In this document: positions 48,507 through 57,118 of the stretch, piece by piece
How the letters are laid out: every line of letters begins with the position of its first letter
Position numbering within the stretch: position 1 is the first letter of the stretch
Source of the DNA: Fulvivirgaceae bacterium JP3-4
GTDB taxonomy: Bacteria; Bacteroidota; Bacteroidia; Cytophagales; Cyclobacteriaceae
Assembly (NCBI GenBank): GCA_029309925.1
Contig: JARKND010000004.1
Coordinates: 310,001-374,000, forward strand
Length of the DNA stretch: 64,000 bases
Direction of reading: 5' to 3'
Made by a program: the position numbers and the translations under genes
The notes under the pieces: model-generated
Told to the model about the DNA's origin: nothing
What the model saw: only the letters and a program-made list of their open reading frames with translations
The model's database searches: none

Positions 48507-48535
48507 TAAAAAAACCGCAAGTATTCGTTGCGGTT
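48507..48535 (-). terminator. Intrinsic terminator of the arabinose operon
   Basis: On the minus strand a perfect 8-bp stem, AACCGCAA / TTGCGGTT, with a seven-base loop, runs straight into a T-tract. It sits 22 bp after the araR stop codon, which makes it the clearest terminator in the window. Confidence 0.88.
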
Positions 48536-48557
48536 CCTGATTCATAATTGTGAGTGA

Positions 48558-49247
48558 TCAAATGAACCTCACGCCATTTTGTTGAAGCTTATCATACTTG
48601 ACGCTGTCAAAAACATAGTAGAATGCGCCCTTGCGGGATGACTCTTTCTCCTTTTCGTTGAGCTTGTTGAGAACTTTAAGCGAAAGGATCTTCTTTGCAA
48701 AATTGCGCTTGTCGAGGGGTGTCTCGTAAATGGCTTCGTAAAGACTCTGCAGTTGCGGCAAGGTGAATTTTTCAGGCAACAACTCGAACCCGATGGGATG
48801 GTCGGCAACTTTTTGACGCAACAGTCGCCTGGCTTTCGCGACCATCTTTTTATGATCAAAAATGAGTGGTGGAATTTTCGACAACGGAAACCACTTTGCC
48901 TCGTGATCGTGCTGAAGCTGCTCGCTGTAATCTTCGATGTTGATCAGCGCGAAGTAGGCAATGGAAATAACGCGGCCAGCGGGATCACGATCCACATCAG
49001 TGAACGCGTAAAGTTGTTCCATGTAAATGTTGTCCAGCCCGGTCAGCTGCGCCAACACGCGCGCTGCAGCTTCATCAGCGTTCTCGTTCTTCCCGACAAA
49101 TCCGCCCATCAATGACCACTTTCCTTTTTCAGGTTCAAACCCCCTTTTGATGAGAAGCGCTTTCAGCTGGGTACCATCAAAACCGAAAATGATACAGTCA
49201 ACGGCAACGAGAATTTTCTGATTACTTTTATAGCTACTGAGATCCAT
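48558..49247 (-). CDS. araR: Nudix-type arabinose-responsive transcriptional regulator (AraR/NrtR family)
   Basis: A 229-residue protein: Nudix fold (about 1-140) plus C-terminal winged helix (about 150-225, FTLPQLQSLYEAIYETPLDK). The Nudix box (49-71) keeps G49, E55, R63 and G70, but the catalytic Glu positions of REUxEE read Val64, Gln67 and Leu68, so hydrolase activity should be lost. This is the layout of the Bacteroides arabinose repressor AraR, a Nudix-related NrtR-family regulator that senses L-arabinose. As in Bacteroides, it lies beside a sodium:sugar symporter and araA/araD/araB. It is the last gene of the operon it probably controls, followed by an intrinsic terminator. Confidence 0.88.
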   Translation of the reverse strand: MDLSSYKSNQKILVAVDCIIFGFDGTQLKALLIKRGFEPEKGKWSLMGGFVGKNENADEAAARVLAQLTGLDNIYMEQLYAFTDVDRDPAGRVISIAYFALINIEDYSEQLQHDHEAKWFPLSKIPPLIFDHKKMVAKARRLLRQKVADHPIGFELLPEKFTLPQLQSLYEAIYETPLDKRNFAKKILSLKVLNKLNEKEKESSRKGAFYYVFDSVKYDKLQQNGVRFI

Positions 49248-49274
49248 GCGATAAAATTAACGGAACCATTTGGT

Positions 49275-50963
49275 TTACCAAAACTTTGCATAAAGGGCAG
49301 TCAGTATAAGTAGCGTAATAACGATCAGCACCAGCGTAGACTTATCAACTTTGAACATGCTCGAATCGATATTAAAGGATTTCGGGTTAACGGCAGGCCC
49401 CGCAAGGCTCATAAGAATCATCACAATCATGGTAAACATAAAAGATAAACCCATGCAGATGAGAAAGGGAATCTCATATTCTCCGGCTCCATTGGGATAT
49501 GCGGTGTAAAATATCGTTTCGGGTCCGAAAACACCGGTAGCGAATTCATTAAAAAATACAGATAATACAAAACCGGTTATTACCCCTGCAATCGCGGCTG
49601 CTCCGGTCGTACGCTTCCAGAACATACCGAGTATGAACATCGCAAAAACACCGGGACTAATGAATCCGGTGTATTTCTGGATGAAGGTAAAGCCGCCTTC
49701 GCCACCAATGCCTAACAAATCTTCCCATGTGAAAATTACAGCGATCATCATCGAAACAAATACCGTTACCCGTCCAACCCAGACAAGCTTTTTTTCCGTT
49801 GCTGACGAATCAAAATACCTTTTAAAGATATCGAGGGTGAAAATGGTTGAGATGGAGTTTGCTTTGCCGGCCAGCGAAGCTACTATCGCAGCCGTCAATG
49901 CGGCAATGGACAGACCCTTCAAACCACTCGGCAAAAATCCGAGAATAGCAGAGTATGCTCCGTCCTTGCTCCCTCCCTCGAGTTGAGGAAGATGACCATT
50001 TTTATAAAGAACAAACGCTGCAATGCCCGGCAACATCACAATCAATGGCATCATGAGTTTAAGTAGTCCGGCAAATAAGATTCCGGTGCGTGCAGTTTTC
50101 AAGTCTGCGCCCAGGGCGCGCTGCGTGATGTATTGATTGCATCCCCAATAGTTCAGATTCACAATCCACTGACCGGCAAAATACATGGCGATGCCCGGAA
50201 GGACAAGATACTTGTTGATTTCAAGCTGCGTTGAATCTTCATCAGGTTTGGGAATGATCATGTGGAAATGTTCTGGCGCATCGTTCATTAAAACTTTGAA
50301 ACCTGCGATCGCGTCAGAACCAAATCCGAATTTTTCCGCTACGATGGTTAATGCAAGATACGTTGTTGCAAGACCACCAATAATGAGAACACCCACCTGG
50401 ATCACATCGGTGTATCCAATCACTTTCATTCCCCCCAGTGTAATGATCAGCGCAAACACTGCCAGTCCGACCATGATGAGGTGAAGTGACTCACCTCCTA
50501 CCAGTCCGTTGATGGCAACGGCTCCGAGGTAGAGAATCGATGTCAGATTGACGAATACGTAAAGGAACAACCAGAACACAGCCATGATCAGCGCCACGGT
50601 TTCATTGTAGCGCTGTTTCAAAAACTGCGGCATCGTGTAGATGTGGTTCTTAAGATAAATAGGAATAAACCACACCGCGATGATGATCAGCGCAATGGCG
50701 GCAATCCATTCATACGCTGCCACAGCGATGCCCACAAAATATCCTTCACCACTCATGCCGATGAATTGCTCCGCGGAAATATTTGAAGCAATCAGCGAGG
50801 CACCGATCGCCCACCAGGTGAGAGAGCCTTCAGCAAGAAAAAAATCTTTCGTATCAGTGACGGCCTTCTTTTTCCGCTGGTAGACCCAATATCCATAAGA
50901 GGTTACCAGAATGAAATACAACAAAAAAACAAGATAGTCGGAGAAGACAAGTGAGGAATGCAT
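49275..50963 (-). CDS. Sodium:solute symporter, probable L-arabinose transporter
   Basis: A 562-residue inner-membrane protein of the SSS (vSGLT-like) family with about 14 membrane helices. It has the N-terminal FFLAEGSLTWWAIGASLIAS block with SAEQFIGMSGEG, the conserved WYIPIYLKN-like segment (AVWFIPIYLKNHIYTMPQFL), and GKANSISTIFTLDIFKRYF late in the protein. Placed between araA and araR, it matches the AraT position in Bacteroides arabinose clusters, so L-arabinose/Na+ symport is the best guess. Substrate residues cannot be verified from sequence alone. Confidence 0.9.
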   Translation of the reverse strand: MHSSLVFSDYLVFLLYFILVTSYGYWVYQRKKKAVTDTKDFFLAEGSLTWWAIGASLIASNISAEQFIGMSGEGYFVGIAVAAYEWIAAIALIIIAVWFIPIYLKNHIYTMPQFLKQRYNETVALIMAVFWLFLYVFVNLTSILYLGAVAINGLVGGESLHLIMVGLAVFALIITLGGMKVIGYTDVIQVGVLIIGGLATTYLALTIVAEKFGFGSDAIAGFKVLMNDAPEHFHMIIPKPDEDSTQLEINKYLVLPGIAMYFAGQWIVNLNYWGCNQYITQRALGADLKTARTGILFAGLLKLMMPLIVMLPGIAAFVLYKNGHLPQLEGGSKDGAYSAILGFLPSGLKGLSIAALTAAIVASLAGKANSISTIFTLDIFKRYFDSSATEKKLVWVGRVTVFVSMMIAVIFTWEDLLGIGGEGGFTFIQKYTGFISPGVFAMFILGMFWKRTTGAAAIAGVITGFVLSVFFNEFATGVFGPETIFYTAYPNGAGEYEIPFLICMGLSFMFTMIVMILMSLAGPAVNPKSFNIDSSMFKVDKSTLVLIVITLLILTALYAKFW

Positions 50964-50997
50964 GCGGCTGGTTTAGTTTGGTTACGTCCTGGTGTGG

Positions 50998-52488
50998 TTA
51001 TCGGTAGTATACTTCGCTCCAACGAAGTTCATTTCTAAAATTGTCAATGTTTGTATTTTTTCCAATAAGGGCGAGTTCAATCCCTGCAATGTCGGCAAAA
51101 TCTCTCAGGTGTTCGGAAGTCAGACTTTGACTGTAACAGGTATGATGTGCTCCGCCCGCCAGGATCCAGGCAGCGCATCCGACATAAATATCAGGATATG
51201 GTTTCCACAACACCCGCGCAACCGGAAGTTTTGGGAGTGGTTGCTCAGGTTTTACCGCTTCAACCTCATTAACCAGAAGTCGAAAGCGATTTCCCATATC
51301 AACGATCGAAGCATTCAGCGCTGGACCCGCTGCAGAATTAAAAACCAATCGTACCGGATCTGCTTTTCCTCCAATTCCCAACGGATGGATCTCGCACGAA
51401 GGTTTGCCATCGGCAATCGATTCGCAGATCTCAAGCATGTGTGCACCAAGCACTGCCGGGTTTGACGGATCAAAGTGATAGGTATAATCCTCCATGAAGG
51501 AATTTCCTCCTTTTAGTCCGGTGCCCATTACTTTCATCGCACGAACAAGTGCTGCCGTTTTCCAGTCTCCTTCAGCACCAAAGCCGTAGCCATCGGCCAT
51601 CAACCGCTGAACTGCGATACCGGGTAACTGCACCATCCCATGAAGATCTTCAAACGTATCGGTGAACCCTTTAAAATTTCCAGCTTCTAAAAATCTGCGA
51701 AGCCCGATCTCAATCTTTGCAGCCTCGCGAAGGGAATTATGCTTTTCTCCACCTTTCTTTAAAGAAGCCACAACAGAATATTTTTCTTCGTAGACGCTCG
51801 CAAGTTTTGTGATGTCAGTGTCGGAAACTTCATTGATCACCTTTGTGAGGTCGCCCATTCCATAACCATTCACGGAATATCCGAACTTGATCTCCGCCTC
51901 GACCTTGTCTCCTTCGGTAACAGCAACCTGTCTCATGTTGTCGCCAAAGCGACAGAATTTTGCACCTTGCCAATCGTGCCACGCTGCTGCCGCGCGCACC
52001 CACGCATCAAGCCGCGCATGAACGTTCGGGTCCTGCCAATGGCCAACAACTACTTTTCTGTTCAATCGCATGCGACTCATAATGAAACCAAACTCCCGAT
52101 CGCCATGGGCGCTTTGGTTCAGGTTCATGAAATCCATGTCGATATCCTTCCACGGAATGTCGCGATTGAATTGTGTGTGAAGGTGCAACAAAGGTTTGTT
52201 CAGGATCTTCAAACCACCGATCCACATTTTTGCCGGAGAAAATGTATGCATCCAGGCCACAAGACCGATGCAGTTAGCAGTACGATTAGCCTCCTGGCAC
52301 AACTGAAAAATTTCCTCCGGAGTTTTGAGAACAGGTTTGAAAACAACCGACACAGGAATCCGTGCAGACGCATTCAGTTCCTTTGCTATTTCCTGGGAAT
52401 GTGCTGCCACCTGCCGGAGCGTTTCTTCTCCGTACAAAAACTGGCTCCCTGTGACAAACCAAACTTCAAGTTTTTTTAGATCAATCAT
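50998..52488 (-). CDS. araA: L-arabinose isomerase
   Basis: A 496-residue cytosolic enzyme converting L-arabinose to L-ribulose. It begins with the diagnostic [16 protein letters not shown], and shows [29 protein letters not shown] and [18 protein letters not shown]. Later blocks [18 protein letters not shown] and [11 protein letters not shown] hold metal-binding Glu residues, and [10 protein letters not shown] holds a C-terminal active-site His. Length agrees with E. coli AraA (500). It is 17 bp downstream of araD in the operon. Confidence 0.97.
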   Translation of the reverse strand: MIDLKKLEVWFVTGSQFLYGEETLRQVAAHSQEIAKELNASARIPVSVVFKPVLKTPEEIFQLCQEANRTANCIGLVAWMHTFSPAKMWIGGLKILNKPLLHLHTQFNRDIPWKDIDMDFMNLNQSAHGDREFGFIMSRMRLNRKVVVGHWQDPNVHARLDAWVRAAAAWHDWQGAKFCRFGDNMRQVAVTEGDKVEAEIKFGYSVNGYGMGDLTKVINEVSDTDITKLASVYEEKYSVVASLKKGGEKHNSLREAAKIEIGLRRFLEAGNFKGFTDTFEDLHGMVQLPGIAVQRLMADGYGFGAEGDWKTAALVRAMKVMGTGLKGGNSFMEDYTYHFDPSNPAVLGAHMLEICESIADGKPSCEIHPLGIGGKADPVRLVFNSAAGPALNASIVDMGNRFRLLVNEVEAVKPEQPLPKLPVARVLWKPYPDIYVGCAAWILAGGAHHTCYSQSLTSEHLRDFADIAGIELALIGKNTNIDNFRNELRWSEVYYR

Positions 52489-52505
52489 TGTGGCGATGGA
52501 GTACG

Positions 52506-53234
52506 TTAACTATTCTGACCATAATATGAATTGGGGCCATGCTTGCGCTCAAAATGCTTTTTGATAAGCGAGTCTTTTAAACGTGGTGCATCTGGCCTGA
52601 TCTGCCGCGTGAGAAAAGCCATTTCGGCAATACTCTCCAGCACTGCGCTGTTGTACACAGCCTTCTCGCAGGTTTTTCCCCAGGTAAAAGGCGCGTGATT
52701 TCCAACTAAAATCATTTCAACTTCTTCGTACGAAAGTTGTTTTTGTTTTAGGCAATTCATGATTTGAAAACCTGTTTCATATTCATAGTCGCCTTCAATC
52801 ATTTTATCGTCCATGGGTGGAGCGCATGGAATGTCCACCGTGGTATGATCTGCGTGAGTCGTTCCGAAAATCGGAATGTCGAGTTGTGTTTGCGCCCAGG
52901 CGGTTGCGTATGTCGAGTGTGTGTGTACAATACCACCGATCTTCGGCCAGTGCTTGTACAGGACTGCATGTGTCTTTGTATCTGATGACGGACGCAGCTT
53001 CCCTTCAACTGTATTCCCATCGAAATCTACGATCACCATCTTTTCAGGTGACAACTCTTCATAGGGAACACCGCTTGGCTTAATAGCAAACACTCCTTCG
53101 TTGTGATCTGCCGCACTGACGTTTCCGAAAGTAAACAACACAAGACCCAACTTTGGCAACTGCATATTTGCATTGTAGGCAGCAACCTTGATTGCTTCAT
53201 AGCGGGTTGTCGATGATTTCTTTATTTCCATCAT
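52506..53234 (-). CDS. araD: L-ribulose-5-phosphate 4-epimerase
   Basis: A 242-residue class II aldolase-fold epimerase making D-xylulose 5-phosphate. Motifs: [40 protein letters not shown], the Zn ligands in [13 protein letters not shown] (two His) and the later [15 protein letters not shown] His. The ATG overlaps the araB stop codon by four bases (ATGA), a sign of coupled translation. It is about 11 residues longer than E. coli AraD, and a second ATG at codon 2 makes little difference. Confidence 0.96.
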   Translation of the reverse strand: MMEIKKSSTTRYEAIKVAAYNANMQLPKLGLVLFTFGNVSAADHNEGVFAIKPSGVPYEELSPEKMVIVDFDGNTVEGKLRPSSDTKTHAVLYKHWPKIGGIVHTHSTYATAWAQTQLDIPIFGTTHADHTTVDIPCAPPMDDKMIEGDYEYETGFQIMNCLKQKQLSYEEVEMILVGNHAPFTWGKTCEKAVYNSAVLESIAEMAFLTRQIRPDAPRLKDSLIKKHFERKHGPNSYYGQNS

Positions 53235-54922
53235 AATGGTGCCAGCGCGTGTAATGATTCCGAATGTTCAATCGATGCTCCGAACGCCTTATATTTTTCG
53301 TAACGTTTCTGATACGTTCCCACTACTTTCGACTCCGGCTGAAATTGCATGTCGAAGCCTTGTCCCATGGCATGCATCGCCTCTTCCACTTTAGGATAAA
53401 TCCCTGCAACTGTGGCGGCAAACATGGCAGCACCGAGCGCGCAAGTTTGTTCTGACTTGTGAATGCGGATTGGTTTGTTCATCACGTTCGCCATCATCTG
53501 CATAATGTAAGGCGACTTACGAGCTACTCCTCCCAGGCCGATCAAACCTTTTACCGGAATACCTTCATCGCTGAAACGATCAACGATCGCGCGTGCGCCA
53601 AAGCATGTTGCCTCAGCCCATGTCTTGAACAGACGCGGTGCATCTGTACCTAAGCTCAATCCCGCAATGGCGGCTTTCAGAGTCTGATCTGCATCCGGTG
53701 TTCTCCGGCCATTCAGCCAGTCGATCGCGAGCTCATCGTCTTCCTGTACGGGAAGCTTTGAGGCTTCAAGACTAAGGGCAGAAATAAGTTTATCGGAAAT
53801 TTCACTGCTGATCTTAAACGCAGTCTCTGGTGAAATAAACTCTGATTCGCTCAGCAATTTTAACGGCCAGGCTAACAGGTTTTTGTACCACGCGTAGGTA
53901 TCTCCGAAAGCAGACTGCCCCGCTTCGAGACCGATCATTCCAGGAATTATCGATCCATCCACCTGACCACAGATCCCACGAACCAGCTTTCCGTTCATCT
54001 CATCTTTGGGAATTACCATCATGTCGCACGTGGATGTGCCCATGACTTTGCTCAGATAGTAAGGCTCGATCTGTCCGCCAACCGCGCCCATGTGGCAATC
54101 AAATGCACCAACACCTACAACGGTGTCAGTTGATAGTCCAAGTCTTTCCGCCCATGAGTGGCTGAGCTTTCCTGCGGACTGAGCAGAAGTATATGTTGTT
54201 GTAAAAAGTCTTGAAGTAAATCCTTTCAGAAGTGGATCCAGTGAGGAAAAGAAACTGTCGGGCGGAAGTCCGCCAAAATCTTCGGCCCACAAAGCCTTGT
54301 GACCTGCAGAACACACTCCGCGTTTCAATTTCGTTACGTCATCTCCACCTGTCAGGAGAAATGGAATCCAGTCGCAATGCTCGACCCATGAATAACAGGC
54401 ATTTCTCACCTGATCATCCACTCTCAACACATGCAGCAACTTTGCCCAGAACCATTCGGAAGAATAAATCCCTCCAACATATTTGAGATAGTTAGTTTCA
54501 AAATTAGCCGCGTGTGAATTGATTTCGGTTGCCTCTTTGATGGACGTGTGATCCTTCCACAAGACAAACATCGCGTTAGGATTGTTTTCAAATGCGGGTG
54601 TCAGCGACAAAGGTGTGCCTTTACTGTTCACCGCGATTGGTGTAGAGCCGGTCGTGTCGATGCTGATAGCTCTTGTATTTTTCCGAACCGCATCACCTGC
54701 AGCCCGCAAACATTTCTTGATCGTATATTCCAGTCCTTCGATATAATCGAGCGGATGTTGCCGAAACTGATTTTTTGCCGGGTTGCAGTATAAACCATCT
54801 CTCCATCTTGGATACACAAAAACCTCCGAAGCAACAACATCTCCGTTTTTTGCATTGACGATGATCGACCTGACAGAGTCTGTTCCATAGTCGACACCTA
54901 TTACAAATGAATCATTTGCCAT
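53231..54922 (-). CDS. araB: Ribulokinase
   Basis: A 563-residue FGGY-family sugar kinase phosphorylating L-ribulose at C5. The N-terminal ATPase fold has VIGVDYGTDSVRSIIVNA and SIDTTGSTPI. VGVGAFDCHMGAVG carries the catalytic Asp and LIGLGGVARKSPYIMQMMAN is the phosphate-binding/adenosine motif, with EQTCALGAAMFAA near the end. Length and motifs match bacterial AraB. In the operon it follows the HAD phosphatase gene by 54 bp and overlaps araD. Confidence 0.97.
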   Translation of the reverse strand: MANDSFVIGVDYGTDSVRSIIVNAKNGDVVASEVFVYPRWRDGLYCNPAKNQFRQHPLDYIEGLEYTIKKCLRAAGDAVRKNTRAISIDTTGSTPIAVNSKGTPLSLTPAFENNPNAMFVLWKDHTSIKEATEINSHAANFETNYLKYVGGIYSSEWFWAKLLHVLRVDDQVRNACYSWVEHCDWIPFLLTGGDDVTKLKRGVCSAGHKALWAEDFGGLPPDSFFSSLDPLLKGFTSRLFTTTYTSAQSAGKLSHSWAERLGLSTDTVVGVGAFDCHMGAVGGQIEPYYLSKVMGTSTCDMMVIPKDEMNGKLVRGICGQVDGSIIPGMIGLEAGQSAFGDTYAWYKNLLAWPLKLLSESEFISPETAFKISSEISDKLISALSLEASKLPVQEDDELAIDWLNGRRTPDADQTLKAAIAGLSLGTDAPRLFKTWAEATCFGARAIVDRFSDEGIPVKGLIGLGGVARKSPYIMQMMANVMNKPIRIHKSEQTCALGAAMFAATVAGIYPKVEEAMHAMGQGFDMQFQPESKVVGTYQKRYEKYKAFGASIEHSESLHALAPL

Positions 54923-54976
54923 ATCGGAGTCGTTTTAGTTCCGGGTTTAGTATGATAGGCATTGAAGCTCTGATAT

Positions 54977-55684
54977 TCATAGTTCAATGTTTTTGGTCCT
55001 GGAATTCGAAATAGTGGACGCCAGCGTTACCATGTTTGGAGTGAGGTCATTATAATCATCGATGAACATGATGATGTTGTCATAGCCCCTAAAATCTTTC
55101 TCCGGATGCGTGCTCGTGATTACAACAGTCTTCATACCTGCATTTCTTGCACACTCCACACCTTTCGGAGCGTCTTCAAAAACGATACACGTTGAAGGGT
55201 CAACGTTGAGCAGTGCTGCTGCCTTCAAAAACGTTTCAGGATCGGGTTTGCTTTTAGTAACATCATCAGCACTCACTATCGCTTCGAAATAATGTCTGAG
55301 CTTAAGGTTATCGATCACAAAATCAATATTGAATGGTATGGCAGCAGAGCCGATCCCCATCTTAATATTTTCCTCCCAGGCCATCTCAAGAAAAGCGAAC
55401 AGACCTGGAATCAGATCAAGATGTGGCCGGTAAAGTTGCTGGTATTGCATTTCCTTATTGAATGAGATCCTGTCTAACTCCTCCTTAGTAAATCTTTCGT
55501 TTCCGAAAATTCTCGTCAACACCTCCTGGCTCTTTCCATACAGATGGTGTTTTACTTCCTCGCGCGTCATGTGCGCACCGAGGTCTTTTACAATGACATT
55601 GTACCACACCTCGAGATGATAGCTCATATCATCGATCATGGTGCCGTTAAGATCAAACAGGAAAGCCGTGCGATTACTCATCAT
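54977..55684 (-). CDS. HAD-superfamily sugar phosphatase/phosphomutase-like protein
   Basis: A 235-residue HAD hydrolase (beta-phosphoglucomutase-like subfamily). The nucleophile motif is FLFDLNGTMID: the first Asp is present and the usual second Asp is Asn, since DLNGT replaces DxDGT. That replacement removes the usual acid/base of phosphatases and mutases. A helical cap domain follows, then motif II (VSADDVTKSKPDPETF, with Lys) and motif III (CIVFEDAPKGVECARNAG). The frame extends upstream into the aldolase gene; ATG 55684, preceded by GAGGGG, is preferred. In the ara operon it may be a sugar-phosphate housekeeping enzyme or a non-catalytic relative; the Asn is odd. Confidence 0.82.
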   Translation of the reverse strand: MMSNRTAFLFDLNGTMIDDMSYHLEVWYNVIVKDLGAHMTREEVKHHLYGKSQEVLTRIFGNERFTKEELDRISFNKEMQYQQLYRPHLDLIPGLFAFLEMAWEENIKMGIGSAAIPFNIDFVIDNLKLRHYFEAIVSADDVTKSKPDPETFLKAAALLNVDPSTCIVFEDAPKGVECARNAGMKTVVITSTHPEKDFRGYDNIIMFIDDYNDLTPNMVTLASTISNSRTKNIEL

Positions 55685-55700
55685 TACAACCCCTCTTCCA

Positions 55701-56369
55701 TTAAGCCAGTACAGCTTCCTGCATTTTCTTCGAGTCTTCAATAAATTTTAAAAGGCCCGCGTCTGTGAGAGGGTGTTTCAGCAAACCAAGAATTGAATCC
55801 AGCGGACTTGTGCAAACATGAGCTCCTGCCGAAGCACACGCGATAATATGGTTCACATGCCGGATGGAGGCTGCAAGTATCTGTGTATTAAAGTTCTGGA
55901 TGGTATAGATCTGGTGGAGCTCGCGGATCAATGCGAGTCCATCCCAACCGGTGTCATCGAGTCGGCCGATGAAAGGAGAAACGTAGGTTGCTCCTGCTTT
56001 TGCTGCGAGGATCGCTTGCCCGGATGAAAAAACAAGGGTGCAGTTTGTTTTGATGTTATTGTCAGAAAACCATTTGATGGCTTTTACACCGTCTTTGATC
56101 ATCGGCACTTTCACAACGATATTTTTGTGGATCGCAGCAAGCTTTTTGCCTTCAGCGATCATTCCTTCAAAGTCGGTGGAGATCACTTCAGCGCTGATAT
56201 CGCCATCCACGATCTCGCAGATTTTCTTATAATGGTCAAAGATATTTCTTTCGCCCTTCACGCCTTCTTTTGCCATCAGCGAGGGATTGGTAGTGACACC
56301 ATCAAGAATACCGAGCGAGTGGGCCTCGCGGATCTGCGCAAGGTTAGCTGTATCAATAAAAAATTTCAT
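55701..56369 (-). CDS. Transaldolase / fructose-6-phosphate aldolase-like enzyme
   Basis: A 222-residue short-type transaldolase (TalC/MipB/FSA subfamily). It opens MKFFIDTANLAQIREAHSLG, then GILDGVTTNPSLMAKEG, has the Schiff-base Lys in NIVVKVPMIKDGVKA, and NCTLVFSSGQAILAAKAGA, VSPFIGRLDDTGWDGL and SIRHVNHIIACASAGAHV. Short family members act either as transaldolase or as fructose-6-phosphate aldolase. In an arabinose operon a transaldolase role in moving pentose phosphate carbon to glycolysis is more likely. It follows the small coiled-coil gene by eight bp. Confidence 0.93.
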   Translation of the reverse strand: MKFFIDTANLAQIREAHSLGILDGVTTNPSLMAKEGVKGERNIFDHYKKICEIVDGDISAEVISTDFEGMIAEGKKLAAIHKNIVVKVPMIKDGVKAIKWFSDNNIKTNCTLVFSSGQAILAAKAGATYVSPFIGRLDDTGWDGLALIRELHQIYTIQNFNTQILAASIRHVNHIIACASAGAHVCTSPLDSILGLLKHPLTDAGLLKFIEDSKKMQEAVLA

Positions 56370-56377
56370 ACTTACGT

Positions 56378-56578
56378 CTAGTGCAATTCGATAATACGTT
56401 TACGCTGGAACTCGACAGTGTCCTTCATTTTCATCATCCGTGACCTGGCCTGGCTGAGTTTTTGTCTCGCCCTATGCAGTTCCGAGTTCTTTTTTTTCAG
56501 TTTTTCCCTGAGTTCCTCGATAATCTGAAGAAGTGTTTCCTTGTCACTCAACATCAGGTCCTTTGTGCCGCGTGCCAT
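56378..56578 (-). CDS. Small charged coiled-coil protein at the head of the arabinose operon
   Basis: A 66-residue, highly basic protein, almost all predicted helix. Heptad-like leucines run through TLLQIIEELREKLKKKNSEL and on to the end (DTVEFQRKRIIELH), with 20 or more Lys/Arg. It starts 33 bp downstream of the candidate AraR operator at 56612-56629 and ends eight bp before the aldolase ATG, so it is placed as the first gene of the operon. No family is recognised. It could be a coiled-coil adaptor, a nucleic-acid-binding peptide or a leader; its coding status rests on position and composition. Confidence 0.65.
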   Translation of the reverse strand: MARGTKDLMLSDKETLLQIIEELREKLKKKNSELHRARQKLSQARSRMMKMKDTVEFQRKRIIELH

Positions 56579-56611
56579 GCGTTAGTCTTTTTGTTGTAGC
56601 CAATTTACATT

Positions 56612-56629
56612 ATAAGTGTAACTAATACA
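56612..56629 (+). promoter_or_regulatory. Candidate AraR operator, arabinose operon promoter
   Basis: ATAAGTGTAACTAATACA fits ATAAGTGT-N6-TACA. An overlapping palindrome TTACA-N7-TGTAA (56605-56621) adds a second possible half-site pair. It lies 33 bp before the first gene of the operon, a position where a bound repressor would block the promoter. Confidence 0.6.
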
Positions 56630-56727
56630 ATTATAGATAACGTTTTTTGTACAGGGATTAAAAAGAGGCGTTCGTGAAGCTCGCGCTACCGGACTGAGCG
56701 ATTGTGCCTTTCGGACACAACAAGTAT

Positions 56728-56905
56728 TCATGTCCCATGGGGGTCTCCGCCTTGGACTCCGCTGTGTCGCACAACTGGCGGGTTCTCACGTGTCGGGGTC
56801 CTGAAGCAGAGACCCTCATGTCTCAGCGGGGTCTCCGCCTCGGGACCCCGCGGTGTCGCATGACTGGCGCGTCTCTCATGTGTCGGGGTCCTGAAGCAGA
56901 GACCC
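56728..56905. repeat. Tandem pair of 88/90-bp GC-rich units
   Basis: Unit 1 is 56728-56815 and unit 2 is 56816-56905; both contain GGGGTCTCCGCCT early and TGTCGGGGTCCTGAAGCAGA late. Each holds short perfect stems, for example CGGGGTC / GACCCCG with a ten-base loop (56884-56907) and GGGGTC / GACCCC with a ten-base loop (56829-56850). Confidence 0.8.
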
Positions 56906-56916
56906 CGCCAAGACTT

Positions 56917-57095
56917 GCGTGAGCGGTTGCAGCGGAAACCGGAATGGCCCTTCGGAATGGGTGACGCATTTCATAGATGACGAAGTACGCTCAGGGTGAC
57001 GCTAAGCGCACAGACACTGCGTGCGGTGGATTGTTGGAGCGGAAAACGCGACCCGATGCGCGCTCGACTGCGCGATGGCGATCGGGGGCACGCCC
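56917..57095 (-). repeat. Intergenic element GGGCGTGCCC...CTCACGC, copy 2
   Basis: On the minus strand it starts GGGCGTGCCCC (57095), has CGGGTCGCG (57055-57047) and TCCGCT (57043-57038), and ends CCGCTCACGC (56917). Landmark order and spacing to CGGGTCGCG (about 40 bp) match copy 1 at 18863-18979. It is 62 bp longer, because of extra sequence before the end. Confidence 0.65.
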
Positions 57096-57118
57096 AAAAT
57101 ATTAAACATATGCACCCA

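Larger units (their letters stand above)
56579..57118. other. Gene-free stretch between the ara operon and the sugar-acid operon
   Basis: 540 bp. In order from the left: the ara promoter with the candidate AraR site (56612-56629); a tandem duplication of an 88-90-bp GC-rich unit (56728-56905); and a minus-strand copy of the GGGCGTGCCC...CTCACGC element (57095-56917). The stretch is more GC-rich than its surroundings from about 56740. A 72-codon frame across the tandem units is not credible as a gene. Confidence 0.75.

Noticed and set aside
56704-56922. 72-codon open frame on the plus strand
   Set aside because: It runs entirely through the tandem GC-rich repeat, its translation repeats itself, and it has no start signal or family resemblance.
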